From Haliscomenobacter sp965225875 (GTDB taxonomy: Bacteria > Bacteroidota > Bacteroidia > Chitinophagales > Saprospiraceae): a DNA stretch of 64,000 bases. The stretch spans positions 496,001-560,000 of the forward strand of contig NZ_CBDDBS010000001.1 in the NCBI RefSeq assembly GCF_965225875.1, in the 5' to 3' direction. Shown here piece by piece: positions 32,794 through 41,544 of the stretch; the first letter of the stretch is position 1; every line of letters begins with the position of its first letter. Made by a program: the position numbers and the translations under genes. The notes under the pieces were generated by a model that was not told the DNA's origin, ran no database searches, and was given only the letters and a program-made list of their open reading frames with translations.

Positions 32794-32857
32794 AGCTGTC
32801 AGCAATCAGCCCTCAGCCTTGTTGTTGCAGATTGCTGAGGGCTGATTGCTGACAGCT
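32794..32857. terminator. Perfect 24-bp stem terminator after the SDR gene
   Basis: Arms at 32794-32817 (agctgtcagcaatcagccct...) and 32834-32857 are exact reverse complements around a 16-nt loop. It starts 6 nt after the SDR stop codon (32788). No T-run follows on the plus strand; it may also be a dispersed palindromic repeat. Confidence 0.7.
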
Positions 32858-33080
32858 ATGAGCCACCTACCCTGCACCCGGTATTTTATATTATTATCAT
32901 TAAAAATGCTAGGGAGAACCAGAAAGGTTTTTTATATTTGCAGAGCTAATTACTCTCCTAGCTCTTGTTTTTAAGTCTTGCACAGGATTCATGCTCATGA
33001 AAAGGCCAGTCGGACCTTTGTAAAGGTTTCCTAATTAATCTGGTTGTTATTTCGTCATTTTTTTCACAATCATAATACCC

Positions 33081-35066
33081 ATGATTCGGCTATTTATATC
33101 CGTGCTACTAACAGGTTGTTATCTCTTCGCGTCAGCTCAAACTGCGCGCATCATTAACCAGACCGAGTCTGCCTATTTGCTTTTTGAAGCGGAAGCTTTC
33201 GCTGACAATCAAGCAAGCGGACAAGGCCAAACGGCTAATTGGGAGATAAAACAAGATGGGAATACCAAAGGTGTCACCACTACTGCTGACCGCAACTTTC
33301 CCAATCTTGACTACAATGCATCCAAGCTCGTTTACCACATTCAGGTGACCAACAGTGGTAACTATACCATGTACTTCAGCCGCAAACTTTCCGCACCAAC
33401 GGCAAGTTTTGTACTGCCTCGAATCAACGAAGCTGCAGCCAATAACATTCGTCGCCGGGTAACTGCAACAGGCGGTCCTGACTCGAAGTACGTTTGGCAA
33501 AACTCTCGCCGCACCTTTTTCTTTAATGCCAATACCCTTTATACTTTGGTTTTGTTGCCCGAAGCAACCCGCAACATGACCATTGACAAGTTGTTGTTCC
33601 ACCGGGATGAAACCCTGGAGGATGCCTCTTTGTCAAAAGCGGTATTAAAAGTTACAGAACCCACCAACGAATCCATCAAAGGGCTTTTGGCCTACAACTT
33701 GCCAGAGATGGGGCAAGGCAAACCATGGTCTTTGAGCACCAGCAAATCAACGGGGGCAAAAGTGGTGGATAACCCTGCCAATGCCAAAGGATATTTCCCT
33801 TATTCGGGTAAGTCTTTCATCGAACTGGAACGGGTCAACGGAAAAGCTCGTTTGGTCATGGAGCCGTTAAATTATTCGACTTGCTTCATGTTCTTTGGCG
33901 ATTTGGCCCTGAACCTGAAAGTGATGTCTCCCAACGAATTTGTCAGTCCATTGGATACGGTAAAAGTATGGGCTGAACTGGAGGGGCTTTTTTCTCAAAG
34001 GGTTCAATTGGCCGAATATACTGGCCTGAACATGACCTACCAGAACATTGAAGCCAAAGCGCCAAATAGTGTGGCGTTTTACAATAAGATCACCTACATC
34101 GTTGAGTTTTCAGGTGAAGGAGATGAAAAACTTTGGTTGGACGACATGTCGGTACAATTCCAAAGCACCGCCTTTAACTTCTTGATCCCACCCGCTGATT
34201 TATCAATCGTGGAGGATACACTTATTTTAGGCGCACCATTTTATACCTTCTCTATCCGTGGAAACCTGACGGATACCATGGTCAAAAATTCAACGTTCTT
34301 CTGGAGCTTCAAAGGCTTGAGAGATACGGTGGTGAAGTCAAAAGACACCCTGCGGTATGTTTTTCCAAGAACTGGGTTTTACGATTTGACACTGACCCTG
34401 CGTACTCGGTCTTTCATCGATCCAAGCTGCGACAGTGTTACCACTATCGTTTCCAAGACGATCTTTGTACCTCAGTTTGATCCCAAAAAGCTCGATCCTC
34501 CGAAACCACCAAAGGATACGGTAGTTACACCACCTAAAGATACCGTCGTAACACCGCCTAAAGACACGGTGGTCACTCCTCCAAAAGATACCATCACGAA
34601 TCCTGGAGATACTACGATCGTCATTGGTGGCCCTGGTGATACCGTGGTTACCAATCCACCGGACACCATCGTTACACCTCCAAAGGATACAGTCGTAACA
34701 CCTCCTAAAGACACGGTGGTCACTCCGCCTAAAGATACGGTGGTGACTCCTCCGAAGGATACCATAGTAACACCTCCTGTTGATACTATCGATACCGGAA
34801 ATCCAGATATTCCTTTGGATGTCGCTCCTGAAGGACTCAAGGTTTATCCAAACCCGACTACGGACTTATTGATCATCCAGACCGATAATTACGTCAAGCT
34901 CTTTTATGACTTGACCAACTCGCGAGGGCAATCCTTGTACAAAGGACAATTTGTACAACAGATTCTACTTTCGATAGGCTCCGAACCGACTGGATTCTAT
35001 TTCTTGCGAATAACCGACGCAAAAGGGAACCAGATTGGTAGTGTCCAAAAAATTGTCAAACGATAA
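33081..35066 (+). CDS. Secreted T9SS cargo with type A sorting domain and PPKDTVVT linker
   Basis: A 661-residue secreted protein: signal peptide (IRLFISVLLTGCYLFASAQ), an N-terminal carbohydrate-binding-like domain (LLFEAEAFADNQASGQGQ), beta-rich domains, a PKD-like region (FFWSFKGLRDTVVKSK), then a Pro/Thr/Asp repeat linker (residues ~474-572). The C-terminal ~75 residues form a type A sorting domain (GLKVYPNPTTDLLIIQTDN, ending KGNQIGSVQKIVKR), which directs export through the Type IX system to the cell surface. Ligand unknown. A tatatttg -7-like element lies at 32933-32940. Transcribed alone with a terminator. Confidence 0.88.
   Translation: MIRLFISVLLTGCYLFASAQTARIINQTESAYLLFEAEAFADNQASGQGQTANWEIKQDGNTKGVTTTADRNFPNLDYNASKLVYHIQVTNSGNYTMYFSRKLSAPTASFVLPRINEAAANNIRRRVTATGGPDSKYVWQNSRRTFFFNANTLYTLVLLPEATRNMTIDKLLFHRDETLEDASLSKAVLKVTEPTNESIKGLLAYNLPEMGQGKPWSLSTSKSTGAKVVDNPANAKGYFPYSGKSFIELERVNGKARLVMEPLNYSTCFMFFGDLALNLKVMSPNEFVSPLDTVKVWAELEGLFSQRVQLAEYTGLNMTYQNIEAKAPNSVAFYNKITYIVEFSGEGDEKLWLDDMSVQFQSTAFNFLIPPADLSIVEDTLILGAPFYTFSIRGNLTDTMVKNSTFFWSFKGLRDTVVKSKDTLRYVFPRTGFYDLTLTLRTRSFIDPSCDSVTTIVSKTIFVPQFDPKKLDPPKPPKDTVVTPPKDTVVTPPKDTVVTPPKDTITNPGDTTIVIGGPGDTVVTNPPDTIVTPPKDTVVTPPKDTVVTPPKDTVVTPPKDTIVTPPVDTIDTGNPDIPLDVAPEGLKVYPNPTTDLLIIQTDNYVKLFYDLTNSRGQSLYKGQFVQQILLSIGSEPTGFYFLRITDAKGNQIGSVQKIVKR
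34500..34800 (+). repeat. Tandem 24-bp repeats coding for PPKDTVVT
   Basis: Two blocks of tandem 8-residue units (four in the first, four to five in the second), separated by a short Gly/Thr linker. Units differ at synonymous positions (for example ccacctaaagataccgtcgt against ccgcctaaagacacggtggt), so they are old and under protein-level constraint. They probably form an extended, stiff stalk between the binding domains and the sorting domain. Confidence 0.85.
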
Positions 35067-35102
35067 CCAATAGGCACTTTACAACAAGTAATGCCAATTA
35101 AT

Positions 35103-35133
35103 AAGCCCCCTGTTCGATATGAGCAGGGGGCTT
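35103..35133 (+). terminator. Rho-independent terminator of the T9SS gene
   Basis: aagccccctg (35103-35112) pairs with cagggggctt (35124-35133) around an 11-nt loop and is followed by tgctttttcttt. It lies 37 bp after the stop codon at 35066. Confidence 0.85.
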
Positions 35134-35185
35134 TGCTTTTTCTTTGCGTTTAGATTTTCACCATGGGCTTATACCAACTAGGTAT

Positions 35186-35626
35186 TTATTGCCATTCCTC
35201 TACAATGGGCGAATTAAAGGAGTACAACAGCAGGTCGTGGGTGGTGACCAGGCCAATCAACCGATCATCTTCTACAACTGGAATGGCGTGGAATTGATTG
35301 GCTAAAAAAATATCTGCGGCTAACCCGATGGTATCTTCTGATTCCAACGTAAGGGGATGTTCTGTCATCAAGTCCTTGGCACAAAGTACTTCGTATTCTT
35401 TCTCGGACCAGGTGCGGCCTGTAGTCTGTAGAGAAAGTACATAAGCGACTTTATAAAAATCCTGCTTGCTGATGATGCCAAGCAGTTTGTCATTTGCTTC
35501 TACTACGGGCAGGTGATGAAACTCGTTTTGGTCAAATATCGCTTTGATCTGATATGCGCTGGCCATAGGGCCGACGGTAACCAATTTGGAGGTCATTACT
35601 TCATTGATGGGTCGATTCGGATTCAT
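35186..35626 (-). CDS. CBS-domain pair protein
   Basis: A 146-residue protein made of two CBS domains: VMTSKLVTVGPMASAYQIKA to HLPVVEANDKLLGIISKQD, and DLMTEHPLTLESEDTIGLAA to AIPVVEDDRLIGLVTTHD. Such pairs bind adenine nucleotides (AMP, ATP, c-di-AMP) and act as energy or nucleotide sensors. It is on the same strand as, and 176 bp from, the thioredoxin-like gene. A second CBS protein lies at 49021. Target unknown. Confidence 0.9.
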   Translation of the reverse strand: MNPNRPINEVMTSKLVTVGPMASAYQIKAIFDQNEFHHLPVVEANDKLLGIISKQDFYKVAYVLSLQTTGRTWSEKEYEVLCAKDLMTEHPLTLESEDTIGLAADIFLANQFHAIPVVEDDRLIGLVTTHDLLLYSFNSPIVEEWQ

Positions 35627-35802
35627 AATACATGTGGATTGGGTGAAACAGAAAAGGAACCATGCTTAAATTTTTAAGTGTTCCTCCAGATTCTCATTCG
35701 TCACAAATCAAAATTACACAGCCCGTTCCTGGCTTGCACTGAGCAGTGTCAAACCTTGATGGTGATATTTATCAGATGAAATGGATTGAAAAAAGCTAGC
35801 GA

Positions 35803-36087
35803 TCAAACGCCTTTAGGGCTTTCACGGTATTGCAACAATTCATTCAATACGGTACCCAATTCCTCAACAGAAGGGACTATTTTTTGGAAGATAATTTTGT
35901 CATCCAATAAAAGGGCGGGAATGCCTGAAATGCCATAGCTGAGGATCTCATTCACGTTACTAATTTCCAGTAACTCTACCTCTAAATCCAAGGCCTCCAA
36001 TGCAGCCAAAAGATTGGCCTTTAAAGCGCGGTCTTTAGCCGAGCCTATCCCTAACAACTTGATTTGGGCCTTGCTTGATTTCTCCAT
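35803..36087 (-). CDS. Redox-dead thioredoxin/glutaredoxin-like small protein
   Basis: About 94 residues from ATG 36085-36087 (an ATG at 36117 would add ten residues). It has the fold of the small archaeal-type thioredoxin family: IKLLGIGSAKDRALKANLLA then VNEILSYGISGIPALLLDDK with the cis-Pro loop. Where family members have CxxC the sequence is GSAKDR, so both active-site cysteines are gone. A non-catalytic binding or scaffolding role is inferred. Divergent from the haem-PAS kinase gene. Confidence 0.75.
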   Translation of the reverse strand: MEKSSKAQIKLLGIGSAKDRALKANLLAALEALDLEVELLEISNVNEILSYGISGIPALLLDDKIIFQKIVPSVEELGTVLNELLQYRESPKGV

Positions 36088-36255
36088 CGCGTATCGTTCA
36101 AATATTGTTCTTCTCATGGCATTGCTACTCTACCTGTGCAAGATCAGGGTTCTCTGTTTTTTTGTGAATGACTTTTGTCATCGGATTCAGTGACATATTA
36201 AGTCATTACCGAAAGAATACTTATCTTACCTTCACGACACAAAATTATCATTGGT

Positions 36256-37539
36256 TTGGACTGGATAATTGCACATCAACACGATTCTGAAGCAGCCTTA
36301 CGTTTGAAGGCCATCATCAAAACAGCTACAGATGGCATCATCATCATCGATGAGAGTGGGATCATTGAACTCGTGAACGAGGCCGCGGCACGTTTATTCG
36401 CTTATTCCGAAGAAGAATTGGTTGGCCAAAACATCCGTATGCTCATGCCGAATCCCCACCGGGATGCTCACGATACTTACATCCAAAACTACATCCAAAC
36501 CGGGGTGAAGAAAATCATCGGCATTGGCCGGGAAGTAATGGGCTTGCGCAAAGACCTCAGTACCTTCCCTCTCCGACTCAGCATCAGTGAAGTTCAACTG
36601 CCGGAGAGGATGGTGTTTACGGGTATTTTGCACGATTTGAGCGCTGAAAAAGCCGCCGAAGCGCGCATCAAAGAACTCAATCAGCACCTGGAAGAGGAAG
36701 TACATCGGCGTACCGAAGAATTGGCCACTACGATCAATAAGTTGCTGAATACCAATAACCAACTGGAATTTGAAATTCAGGAACGCAAAGTAGCGGAAGC
36801 CACTTTACGCAAAAACGAACAGGAGCTGCGCAAAGCCATTGAAAAAGAACGCGAGTTAAACACACTTAAATCAAGGTTTGTGTCGATGGCTTCCCACGAG
36901 TTTCGTACACCTTTGAGTACCATCCTGTCTTCCGCAGATTTGTTGGAGATGTATACCAGTGAAGACCAACAAGACAAAAGGCTGCGGCATACCACCCGCA
37001 TCAAATCTGCGGTCAACAACCTGATCAGTATTCTGAATGATTTTTTGTCCTTGAGCAAACTCGAAGAAGGAAAAATCTCCATTACACCGGTCGAATTCAA
37101 CCTGGAAGAATTTTGCGATGAAGTAATGGACGATGTTCAAGCCCTCCTGAAACCAGGCCAAATTCTCCAACACCATGGGGTTAGCCCAGATACGGTGATT
37201 ATACTGGACAAAAAGATGCTGAAAAATGTATTCATCAATCTTTTTTCCAATGCCATCAAATATTCAGAGCCGGGCAAAACCATCGATTGTTATGTCACCA
37301 TTGAAAACAATGAATTGAACATCAGTATCCAGGATCATGGCATTGGTATTCCCGAGGAAGAACAACAACATTTGTTCACCCGCTTTTTTCGGGCCCACAA
37401 CGCCGAAAACATTCCAGGGACTGGCTTAGGATTAAATATTGTCAAACGTTATGTGGAATTGATGAGCGGACGTATTCATTTTGAAAGTACCTTGGGTGAA
37501 GGCACCACCTTCCACGTTCACATTCCCTTATCTTTATAG
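36256..37539 (+). CDS. FixL-like haem-PAS sensor histidine kinase (TTG start)
   Basis: A 427-residue cytoplasmic kinase. The PAS domain (~residues 15-125) closely follows FixL: the proximal haem His is H72 in DAHDTYIQNY and the distal Arg is R92 in IIGIGREVMGLRKD, with FPLRLSISEVQ after it. A coiled coil (EARIKELNQHLEEEV...) leads to HisKA (H214 in MASHEFRTPLS) and HATPase_c (NLFSNAIKYSE, DHGIGIP, GTGLGLNIVK). It probably autophosphorylates according to oxygen occupancy and phosphorylates the REC-CRP protein downstream. The reading frame opens at 36202 with no ATG; TTG 36256 is the best start. Confidence 0.85.
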   Translation: MDWIIAHQHDSEAALRLKAIIKTATDGIIIIDESGIIELVNEAAARLFAYSEEELVGQNIRMLMPNPHRDAHDTYIQNYIQTGVKKIIGIGREVMGLRKDLSTFPLRLSISEVQLPERMVFTGILHDLSAEKAAEARIKELNQHLEEEVHRRTEELATTINKLLNTNNQLEFEIQERKVAEATLRKNEQELRKAIEKERELNTLKSRFVSMASHEFRTPLSTILSSADLLEMYTSEDQQDKRLRHTTRIKSAVNNLISILNDFLSLSKLEEGKISITPVEFNLEEFCDEVMDDVQALLKPGQILQHHGVSPDTVIILDKKMLKNVFINLFSNAIKYSEPGKTIDCYVTIENNELNISIQDHGIGIPEEEQQHLFTRFFRAHNAENIPGTGLGLNIVKRYVELMSGRIHFESTLGEGTTFHVHIPLSL

Positions 37540-37540
37540 T

Positions 37541-37662
37541 ATGACGCAAAAAATTACTTCCCGATTTTTTTAGAGGCTTTTGAATAGGAAGCTCACTTAA
37601 AATGAAGCGTTCGACTTCCTATTCAAAACCCAAATCGGGAACTTAATTTTTCTGCGTTACAT
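37541..37662. repeat. Nested inverted repeat between the kinase and response-regulator genes
   Basis: Outer imperfect arms: 37541-37568 (atgacgcaaaaaattac...) and ~37632-37662. Inner perfect 14-bp stem: ttttgaataggaag (37578-37591) with cttcctattcaaaa (37615-37628). The position between two cooperating same-strand genes suggests an attenuator that reduces read-through, or an independent promoter region for the regulator. Confidence 0.75.
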
Positions 37663-37676
37663 AAAACACCACAACG

Positions 37677-38726
37677 ATGAATAAGCAAAAAATTCTGGTC
37701 ATTGAAGACAACCAGGAAGTACGCGAAAACCTGGAGGAAATCCTTGAACTCTCCGGGTATGAGGTGCATCTGGCCGAGGACGGTACTGTGGGTGTAGATG
37801 CAGCCCAAAGGGTCAAACCTGACCTGATTCTTTGTGATGTAATGATGCCCAAACTGGATGGTTTTGGTGTACTCAATATTCTGGGCAAACGCCCCGAAAC
37901 TGCAGCAATTCCTTTTGTGTTTTTGACAGCTAAAACGGAAAGAGTTGATTTCCGGCGAGGTATGAACCTTGGCGCGGACGACTACATTACCAAGCCTTTT
38001 TTTAAAGATGAATTGCTGGCTGTTATCGAAACTCGTCTGAAAAAAAGCGAACACCTGCGCAAACAGTTCGACCGCACTGAACAAGGCATCACTGCTTTCA
38101 TCAACGCCGCTAAAGGTTACGAAGAACTCAAAAAACTATCCGACAACCGCAAGATCAAGCACTACAAAAAGCGGGATCTGGTTTATGAGGAAGGTGATTA
38201 CCCACGTTATCTCTATTTTGTCAAAAGTGGCAAGGTAAAGGTTTTTAAAACCAACGAAAGTGGCAAGGAATACATCATCGACATCTACACCGAAGGTGAT
38301 TTCATCGGTTATGTCGATTTGATCAAAGACAGCACTTATGATGATTCGGCGGCGGCCCTGGAAGATGCCGAAGTGAGCCTCATCCCCAAAGAAGACTTCA
38401 CCGCCCTGCTCCACGCCAATCGGGATGTTTCTTCCCAATTGATCAAAATGTTGGCCAACAACATCGCCGAAAAAGAAGAACAACTCCTGCAATTGGCCTA
38501 CAACTCCGTGCGCAAACGGGTAGCCGACGCAGTCTTACTGCTCGCCGAAAAAGAAGGCAAGGACGAAATCAACGTCTTGCGCGATGACCTGGCTCGCATT
38601 GTCGGTACAGCCAAAGAAAGTGTAATCCGTATGCTCACTGAATTCAAGCAGGATGGCTATATCGACATCACCGATGGGATGATTACGATTCGGGATAAGA
38701 AGAAATTGATGAATATGCCAGCTTAG
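37677..38726 (+). CDS. Response regulator fused to a CRP/FNR-type DNA-binding protein
   Basis: A 349-residue hybrid. REC domain (residues 1-120): KILVIEDNQEVRENL, phospho-acceptor D54 in LILCDVMMPKLDG, conserved Lys in YITKPFF. Then a cNMP/effector beta-barrel (~150-265: FVKSGKVKVFKTNESGKEYI, YTEGDFIGYVDL) and a CRP-type HTH (~285-345: LRDDLARIVGTAKESVIRML). It lacks the N-terminal cysteines of oxygen-sensing FNR, so signal input is probably phosphorylation by the adjacent FixL-like kinase. It therefore combines FixJ and FixK roles in one chain. Confidence 0.9.
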   Translation: MNKQKILVIEDNQEVRENLEEILELSGYEVHLAEDGTVGVDAAQRVKPDLILCDVMMPKLDGFGVLNILGKRPETAAIPFVFLTAKTERVDFRRGMNLGADDYITKPFFKDELLAVIETRLKKSEHLRKQFDRTEQGITAFINAAKGYEELKKLSDNRKIKHYKKRDLVYEEGDYPRYLYFVKSGKVKVFKTNESGKEYIIDIYTEGDFIGYVDLIKDSTYDDSAAALEDAEVSLIPKEDFTALLHANRDVSSQLIKMLANNIAEKEEQLLQLAYNSVRKRVADAVLLLAEKEGKDEINVLRDDLARIVGTAKESVIRMLTEFKQDGYIDITDGMITIRDKKKLMNMPA

Positions 38727-38734
38727 GAAATGAT

Positions 38735-38801
38735 AAGTGATGAATGATGAGTGATGAGTTAGGGCTCCAATTTATCACTCATCATTTATCATTCATCACT
38801 T
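38735..38801. terminator. Bidirectional terminator between convergent genes
   Basis: aagtgatgaatgatgagtga (from 38735) is largely complementary to the stretch 38771-38801 (tttatcactcatcatttatc...). It lies between the end of the regulator (38726) and the end of the Omp28 gene (38804). Confidence 0.7.
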
Positions 38802-38803
38802 CG

Positions 38804-39625
38804 TTATAGGATTTTCCCCTCAATCACCTGCAATACATCCAACTTCCCACCGCCCAAATGGGCAAAAGCAATGATGCTGCACTGACTGTCCACCCAGTTG
38901 GCAGGTAAAGTAAAGGTATAGCTGCGTGAGCTTTTTTTGCTGCTTTTTAACTCTCCACCGATCAAATCGCCGTCAAAAGCAGTGAGCATGTCGCGCAGGT
39001 TGTGGCGATGGCTGTAATCACTTTTTTTACCATCCGGGGTGAGTTGTACATCTACAATTTGGTCTTCGGCGAGCATCACGCTAAGGCGGATATCGTCCTG
39101 GGGCAGGGGTTGGAGCAGCTCGGTATCGATGGTGACTTTGAGGACGCGGGTCGTTGCATTGTAGGTTTTGCTCAATTTTAGATCCACCAAAGGTGCAGCA
39201 GCAAGCTCCTGAGCAATGTACCCTGCCCATTGCGAACGTCCTAACTGCAAGTCAAATTCGCCATCGTACAATTTGCGATTCACAACTGCCGAAGGATAGC
39301 CCAGCGGTTTACCCAAGAGGTTGATAATTCCGTCTCCCTCTGGGGTGCGAAAGTCGTACTTGCTATCGGGATAAGGAGGCGCAAAGGAACCAGCATGTAC
39401 ACCTACAGAAATCACTTGGTCTTTGTACAATTCCCTCAAATTGAGCACTTCCACCGTACCCGCCGGGCAATTGACGCAGCGTACGCCCGTAAACTCTTCG
39501 ATCAGCACCCGCCGTTTGACGTTCACATTGGGGCCGCCCGGTTCCAGGGGGGTAATCACTGGAGGGATTTCTTCACAAGTAAAAAGGGAAAAGGCCAGGA
39601 AAAACGAGAGAATGAGGCTACGCAT
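38804..39625 (-). CDS. Omp28-type outer-membrane lipoprotein
   Basis: A 273-residue protein with a lipobox (AFSLFTC). The first domain has a thioredoxin-like fold with VLIEEFTGVRCVNCPAGTVE, a CxxC-containing motif typical of Omp28-related proteins, and KPLGYPSAVVNRKLYDG as cis-Pro region. The second domain is beta-rich (LKLSKTYNATTRVLKVTIDT). Omp28 proteins are Bacteroidota surface lipoproteins of debated function. Confidence 0.85.
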   Translation of the reverse strand: MRSLILSFFLAFSLFTCEEIPPVITPLEPGGPNVNVKRRVLIEEFTGVRCVNCPAGTVEVLNLRELYKDQVISVGVHAGSFAPPYPDSKYDFRTPEGDGIINLLGKPLGYPSAVVNRKLYDGEFDLQLGRSQWAGYIAQELAAAPLVDLKLSKTYNATTRVLKVTIDTELLQPLPQDDIRLSVMLAEDQIVDVQLTPDGKKSDYSHRHNLRDMLTAFDGDLIGGELKSSKKSSRSYTFTLPANWVDSQCSIIAFAHLGGGKLDVLQVIEGKIL

Positions 39626-39928
39626 GGTTTTGGAATTGTTTAAGCGCTTATATAAAGGCGAAATTGCGGGTTTTACGGCGGAAATGCTAGTAGGCAGTAT
39701 GGGCTTTTGCTGAAAATGTCTTGGTGTGGACGGAAAGGGAATTTAGAACTGGATCTAAATTTATTCGTTCAATGCTATCTGGGTTTTGTACTCTAAATCC
39801 GACAAATCCACCCGATTTACTGCATTTCTTCTCCAAAATTTCCGAATATCCCTATCTTGAGCAGCGAGGACACCATTCGGTGTTGCTAAATTATGCAAAA
39901 AATTTACTGACGAAACGACGGCTAAAGT
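39626..39928. other. 303-bp divergent intergenic region without a recognised gene
   Basis: Lies between the divergent Omp28 and POT-transporter genes and must hold both promoters. I see no hairpin, no repeat, no RNA gene and no coding signal I trust; an open frame crossing it at 39721-40074 is not conserved and overlaps the transporter. No clear TAnnTTTG element was found. Confidence 0.6.
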
Positions 39929-41413
39929 ATGAGCAAGGGATTTTTTGGGCACCCTGCGGGCTTGTCCACGCTATTTTTTACCGAAATGTGGGAGCGCTTT
40001 TCCTATTATGGGATGCGGGCGATCTTGATTTTGTTTATGACTGCGAGTTTAGCGGAGAAAGGTTTGGGCATTGACCCTTCCGAAGCAGGGGCCATCTATG
40101 GTTTGTATACTGCTGGAGTGTATTTGTTGACCTTACCCGGTGGCTGGCTGGCTGATAATATTTTGGGGCAACGCAAAGCCATTTGGTACGGAGGTATTCT
40201 GATCATGATTGGTCACCTGATTCTGGCTATTCCGGGTAGTCCGGGAATATTTGTACTTGGCCTGGTATTTGTCGCTAGTGGTACGGGGTTACTCAAACCC
40301 AATATTAGTACGGTTGTGGGCGATTTATATCCCGAAGGTGGTGCAAGGCGCGACCAGGGGTTTTCCATTTTTTACATGGGCATCAACCTGGGTTCCTTTT
40401 TTGGTCAAATCTTTGTTCCCTTTCTGGCCGCTTACAACTGGCACTGGGGTTTTGGGGCCGCCGCAATCGGGATGTTTTTCGGTTTGTTGCAATTCCGGCT
40501 CACCCAGGGTAGCCTCAATGAGCTGGGCCTTAAACCCAAACTCAAGGAAGAAGTTGAAGAAGGTGTAGCCGTAGGTAAAGTCAATGGAGTCCTGGCTGGG
40601 GTGCTTGGCCTTGCATTAGTTGTGTTTTTGGCAGTACTCCAATGGAGAGGCATCATCGATGTCACCACTGCAACGGGCATTGCCCAGGCCGTAGGAGTCA
40701 TCATTGTAGTAATTACTCTTTTTTACTTCCTGTACATCATGGTTGCTGGAGGATTGAATCCCGATGAAAAGAAAAAAGTGTTGGTGATCTTTTTCCTCTT
40801 TGTTGGAGCGGCCTTATTCTGGTCCGGATTTGAACAGGCTGGCTCTTCCTTAAACCTCTTCGCCCGTGACTTTACCAACCGCATGATTGGGTCATGGGAA
40901 ATGCCCGCAGGAATGTTGCAAAGCGCGAATTCCTTAGTCATTATCCTTTTTGCGCCCATTGTTGGCTGGTTGTGGGTAAAATTAGCTGCACGCAACTTAA
41001 ACCCCAATACACCTATTAAATTCGGTATCGGGATCATCTTGATGGGATTCGGCTTTGTGGTCATGTATTTTGCGGCTCAAATTGCTGCTGCTGGCACCAA
41101 GGTGGGTATGGGTTGGTTGTGGTTTACCTATTTTTTACATTCCATCGGTGAACTGACCTTGAGCCCGGTGGGATTGAGTGCTACGACCAAATTATCGCCC
41201 AAGCGCTACGTCGGGCAAATGATGGGAATCTGGTTCGTAGGTGCATCTTTGGGTAATTTGATTGCTGGCTTATTTGCGGGAGGTGTTGACACCGAAAATG
41301 CTAGCCAAATGCCAGCCCTGTTCTTGTCCGTGGTTACCTTTGCACTGATCTCAGGAGCTTTATTCATTATTTTTAACCCCATCTTAAAAAAATGGATGGG
41401 AGATGTGAAATAG
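39929..41413 (+). CDS. POT/PTR2-family proton-coupled peptide transporter
   Basis: A 494-residue inner-membrane transporter with about 14 hydrophobic segments. The POT signature is TLFFTEMWERFSYYGMRAIL (ExxERFxYY), followed by GGWLADNILGQRKAIW and FSIFYMGINLGSFFGQI. A late segment has SIGELTLSPVGLSATTKLSP, also family-typical. It imports di- and tripeptides with protons. Transcribed alone. Confidence 0.92.
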   Translation: MSKGFFGHPAGLSTLFFTEMWERFSYYGMRAILILFMTASLAEKGLGIDPSEAGAIYGLYTAGVYLLTLPGGWLADNILGQRKAIWYGGILIMIGHLILAIPGSPGIFVLGLVFVASGTGLLKPNISTVVGDLYPEGGARRDQGFSIFYMGINLGSFFGQIFVPFLAAYNWHWGFGAAAIGMFFGLLQFRLTQGSLNELGLKPKLKEEVEEGVAVGKVNGVLAGVLGLALVVFLAVLQWRGIIDVTTATGIAQAVGVIIVVITLFYFLYIMVAGGLNPDEKKKVLVIFFLFVGAALFWSGFEQAGSSLNLFARDFTNRMIGSWEMPAGMLQSANSLVIILFAPIVGWLWVKLAARNLNPNTPIKFGIGIILMGFGFVVMYFAAQIAAAGTKVGMGWLWFTYFLHSIGELTLSPVGLSATTKLSPKRYVGQMMGIWFVGASLGNLIAGLFAGGVDTENASQMPALFLSVVTFALISGALFIIFNPILKKWMGDVK

Positions 41414-41417
41414 TAGT

Positions 41418-41480
41418 GGCAATCCTTGGTGGTTGCCATTCGGTAGTGGCAACCATCAAAGGCAACCACCAAGGGTTGCC
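41418..41480. repeat. Inverted repeat after the POT transporter gene (GGCAACC family)
   Basis: Arms ggcaatccttggtggttgcc (41418-41437) and ggcaaccaccaagggttgcc (41461-41480) pair at 19 of 20 positions. It begins 5 nt after the stop codon, so it is a likely terminator. Its core words recur at 42191-42245 and 42297-42326. Confidence 0.75.
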
Positions 41481-41544
41481 CAAACAAAACAATCCCTTTA
41501 ATTAAATCGTTTACTCAGGCATACGACTGTCAAAACCACCCGCA

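Noticed and set aside
34472..34840. 122-residue open frame on the minus strand rich in FGGVTTVSLGG
   Set aside because: It is the reverse reading of the PPKDTVVT-coding repeats of the T9SS cargo; repeat codons keep the opposite frame open.
36158..36205. TGAC/GTCA palindromes before the haem-PAS kinase as CRP/FNR sites
   Set aside because: tgac-N4-gtca and tgac-N7-gtca are short, differ in spacing and do not match a known CRP/FNR site of this phylum; too weak to list.
39721..40074. 117-residue frame crossing the divergent gap into the POT transporter
   Set aside because: Overlaps a well-supported gene in another frame and has no conserved sequence.
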